In this document: positions 6,742 to 7,620 of the stretch, one piece after another | Layout of the letters: each line of letters begins with the position of its first letter | Numbering within the stretch: the stretch's first letter is position 1 | NCBI GenBank assembly: GCA_028287885.1 | Contig: JAQBOT010000100.1 | Location: forward strand, 1 to 7,620 | Direction: 5' to 3' | Length of the DNA stretch: 7,620 nt | From: Pedobacter sp. | Lineage (GTDB): Bacteria > Bacteroidota > Bacteroidia > Sphingobacteriales > Sphingobacteriaceae | Notes under the pieces: generated by a model | The model's database searches: none | Seen by the model: the letters and a program-made list of their open reading frames with translations, nothing else | What the model was told of the DNA's origin: nothing | Position numbers and translations under genes: made by a program

Positions 6742-7608
6742 TTAGATCAATTCTGCTTTTATATGATCACAGCTTTGTTTTATACTTACATAAGGGTCTT
6801 TAGAGAAGTTCTCCTGCTCCATAATGGAATGTTTCAATCCAGCTGTTTTAGCATACTTATACAGGTTGGCAAAATCAATACTTCCGCTGCCAACTTCTGT
6901 GTTAATCGTTTTATCCGCCTTGTCCATATCTTTGACATGCCACATTGCAAAACGACCCGGATGTGCCTGAAATAACTTTACAGGATCGTTTCCTGATCTA
7001 ATTACCCAATAGATATCCATCTCAAAGTCGACCAGTTTCGGGTCAGTTTCTTTTAGCATGATCTCATACCCGGTGGTATCTCCCCAGGGTGTAAATTCAA
7101 AATCATGGTTGTGATAAGCGATCTTTAATCCAGAAGCCTTACATATTGTCGCAGCTTGATTTAGCTTAGCAGCTACTTTTTTGTAATCATCAGCACTTTG
7201 TCGCAATGGGTCGCCTAAATATGGAACTGTTACATATTCGCTGCCAATGGTGTTTGCTGCTTCGATATAAGTTTTTAATTCATCGGCATTGCCATCCTTA
7301 ATAAACTTATCCATTCCATAATGTCCACTAGGTGCTTTCAATCCATTTTCGATTAAGAGGTTTTTAAACGCCATTGGGCTTAATCCCCAGAATTTATTTT
7401 CAACAGAATATCCATAAGTTTCAACTTCCTTGTAGCCGGCCTGGGCAACTTTGGCTATTACACCGCGTACGTCAGTTGGCAGTTGTTCTCTTAATGAGTA
7501 AAGTTGTAGCCCTACAACCTTTGTTTTGGCGTAGGTGAATGACGGAAGTAGCAAGGTAGCTGCAGCAGCTATACCGGTTTGTTTAATGAAATCTCTTCTG
7601 GTATTCAT
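6742..7608 (-). CDS. Tat-exported sugar phosphate isomerase/epimerase-like TIM-barrel protein
   Basis: Member of the xylose-isomerase-like TIM-barrel (AP endonuclease family 2 fold) group, expected to isomerise or epimerise a sugar or inositol derivative using a divalent metal. The N terminus TRRDFIK (3-9) followed by a hydrophobic run to about 27 (LLLPSFTYAK) is a twin-arginine signal, so the protein should be folded in the cytoplasm and exported. Candidate metal or active-site residues are H166 and H168 in AYHNHDFEF, E196 and D198 in DFEMDIYW, H224 in WHVKD and E265 in MEQEN. The early VVGLQLYSLRE (31-41) is typical of these Bacteroidota proteins. The 288-residue length is normal. The ATG is preceded by A-rich sequence. 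Neighbours give no pathway clue, and the substrate is unknown. Confidence 0.88.
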   Translation of the reverse strand: MNTRRDFIKQTGIAAAATLLLPSFTYAKTKVVGLQLYSLREQLPTDVRGVIAKVAQAGYKEVETYGYSVENKFWGLSPMAFKNLLIENGLKAPSGHYGMDKFIKDGNADELKTYIEAANTIGSEYVTVPYLGDPLRQSADDYKKVAAKLNQAATICKASGLKIAYHNHDFEFTPWGDTTGYEIMLKETDPKLVDFEMDIYWVIRSGNDPVKLFQAHPGRFAMWHVKDMDKADKTINTEVGSGSIDFANLYKYAKTAGLKHSIMEQENFSKDPYVSIKQSCDHIKAELI

Positions 7609-7610
7609 AA

Positions 7611-7620
7611 TTTTTTTTTT
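7611..7620. repeat. Homopolymer A/T tract before the isomerase gene, reaching the window edge
   Basis: Ten T on the + strand (ten A on the coding strand) lie 2 bases before the isomerase ATG and may continue outside the window. A-rich sequence just before the start is the usual initiation context in Bacteroidota, and a run this long could also vary in length. Confidence 0.6.

Noticed and set aside
1..7620. A new defence, mobile or biosynthetic system in this window
   Set aside because: All seven genes are recognisable housekeeping, transport or hydrolase families. There is no transposase, integrase, CRISPR repeat, tRNA-linked attachment site or region of visibly different composition.

Overview
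The window looks like chromosomal DNA of a Bacteroidota member, probably from the Pedobacter/Sphingobacteriaceae neighbourhood. The evidence is moderate to low GC, A-rich leaders in place of Shine-Dalgarno sites before most starts, the sequence character of the GH20 hexosaminidase and PBP4, and a Tat-signal sugar isomerase of a kind common in that phylum. This placement comes from reading the proteins, not from a search.

Layout. The + strand holds the 3' part of a DppB/OppB-type ABC permease gene (cut by the left edge) followed after 2 bases by aroK (shikimate kinase). The rest is on the - strand and converges on aroK. In transcription order it is a Tat-exported sugar phosphate isomerase/epimerase-like protein, asd (aspartate-semialdehyde dehydrogenase), dacB (PBP4-type D-Ala-D-Ala carboxypeptidase), a secreted GH20 beta-N-acetylhexosaminidase, and a TruA-family tRNA pseudouridine synthase. 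All seven genes look intact except the edge-truncated permease. No mobile element, CRISPR array, tRNA or rRNA was seen, and no stretch over 300 bases lacks a gene.

How the genes relate. dacB, the hexosaminidase gene and truA are closely spaced (53 and 3 bases) and probably form one transcript. asd is set off from dacB by a perfect 15-bp inverted repeat that looks like a terminator. asd feeds diaminopimelate/lysine synthesis, DacB trims peptidoglycan peptides, and GH20 enzymes release terminal GlcNAc, so a loose cell-wall theme is possible but not proven. aroK belongs to aromatic amino acid synthesis and is probably translated together with the permease.

No clearly new biological system was found. 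The points most worth a second look lie between or at the edges of genes: a 20-bp tandem duplication at the aroK/truA junction in which each copy supplies one gene's stop codon; the hairpin before dacB, which carries a strong Shine-Dalgarno-like sequence and a five-codon mini-ORF; a TTG start for truA directly in frame behind the hexosaminidase stop; and a changed residue in the TruA catalytic motif.
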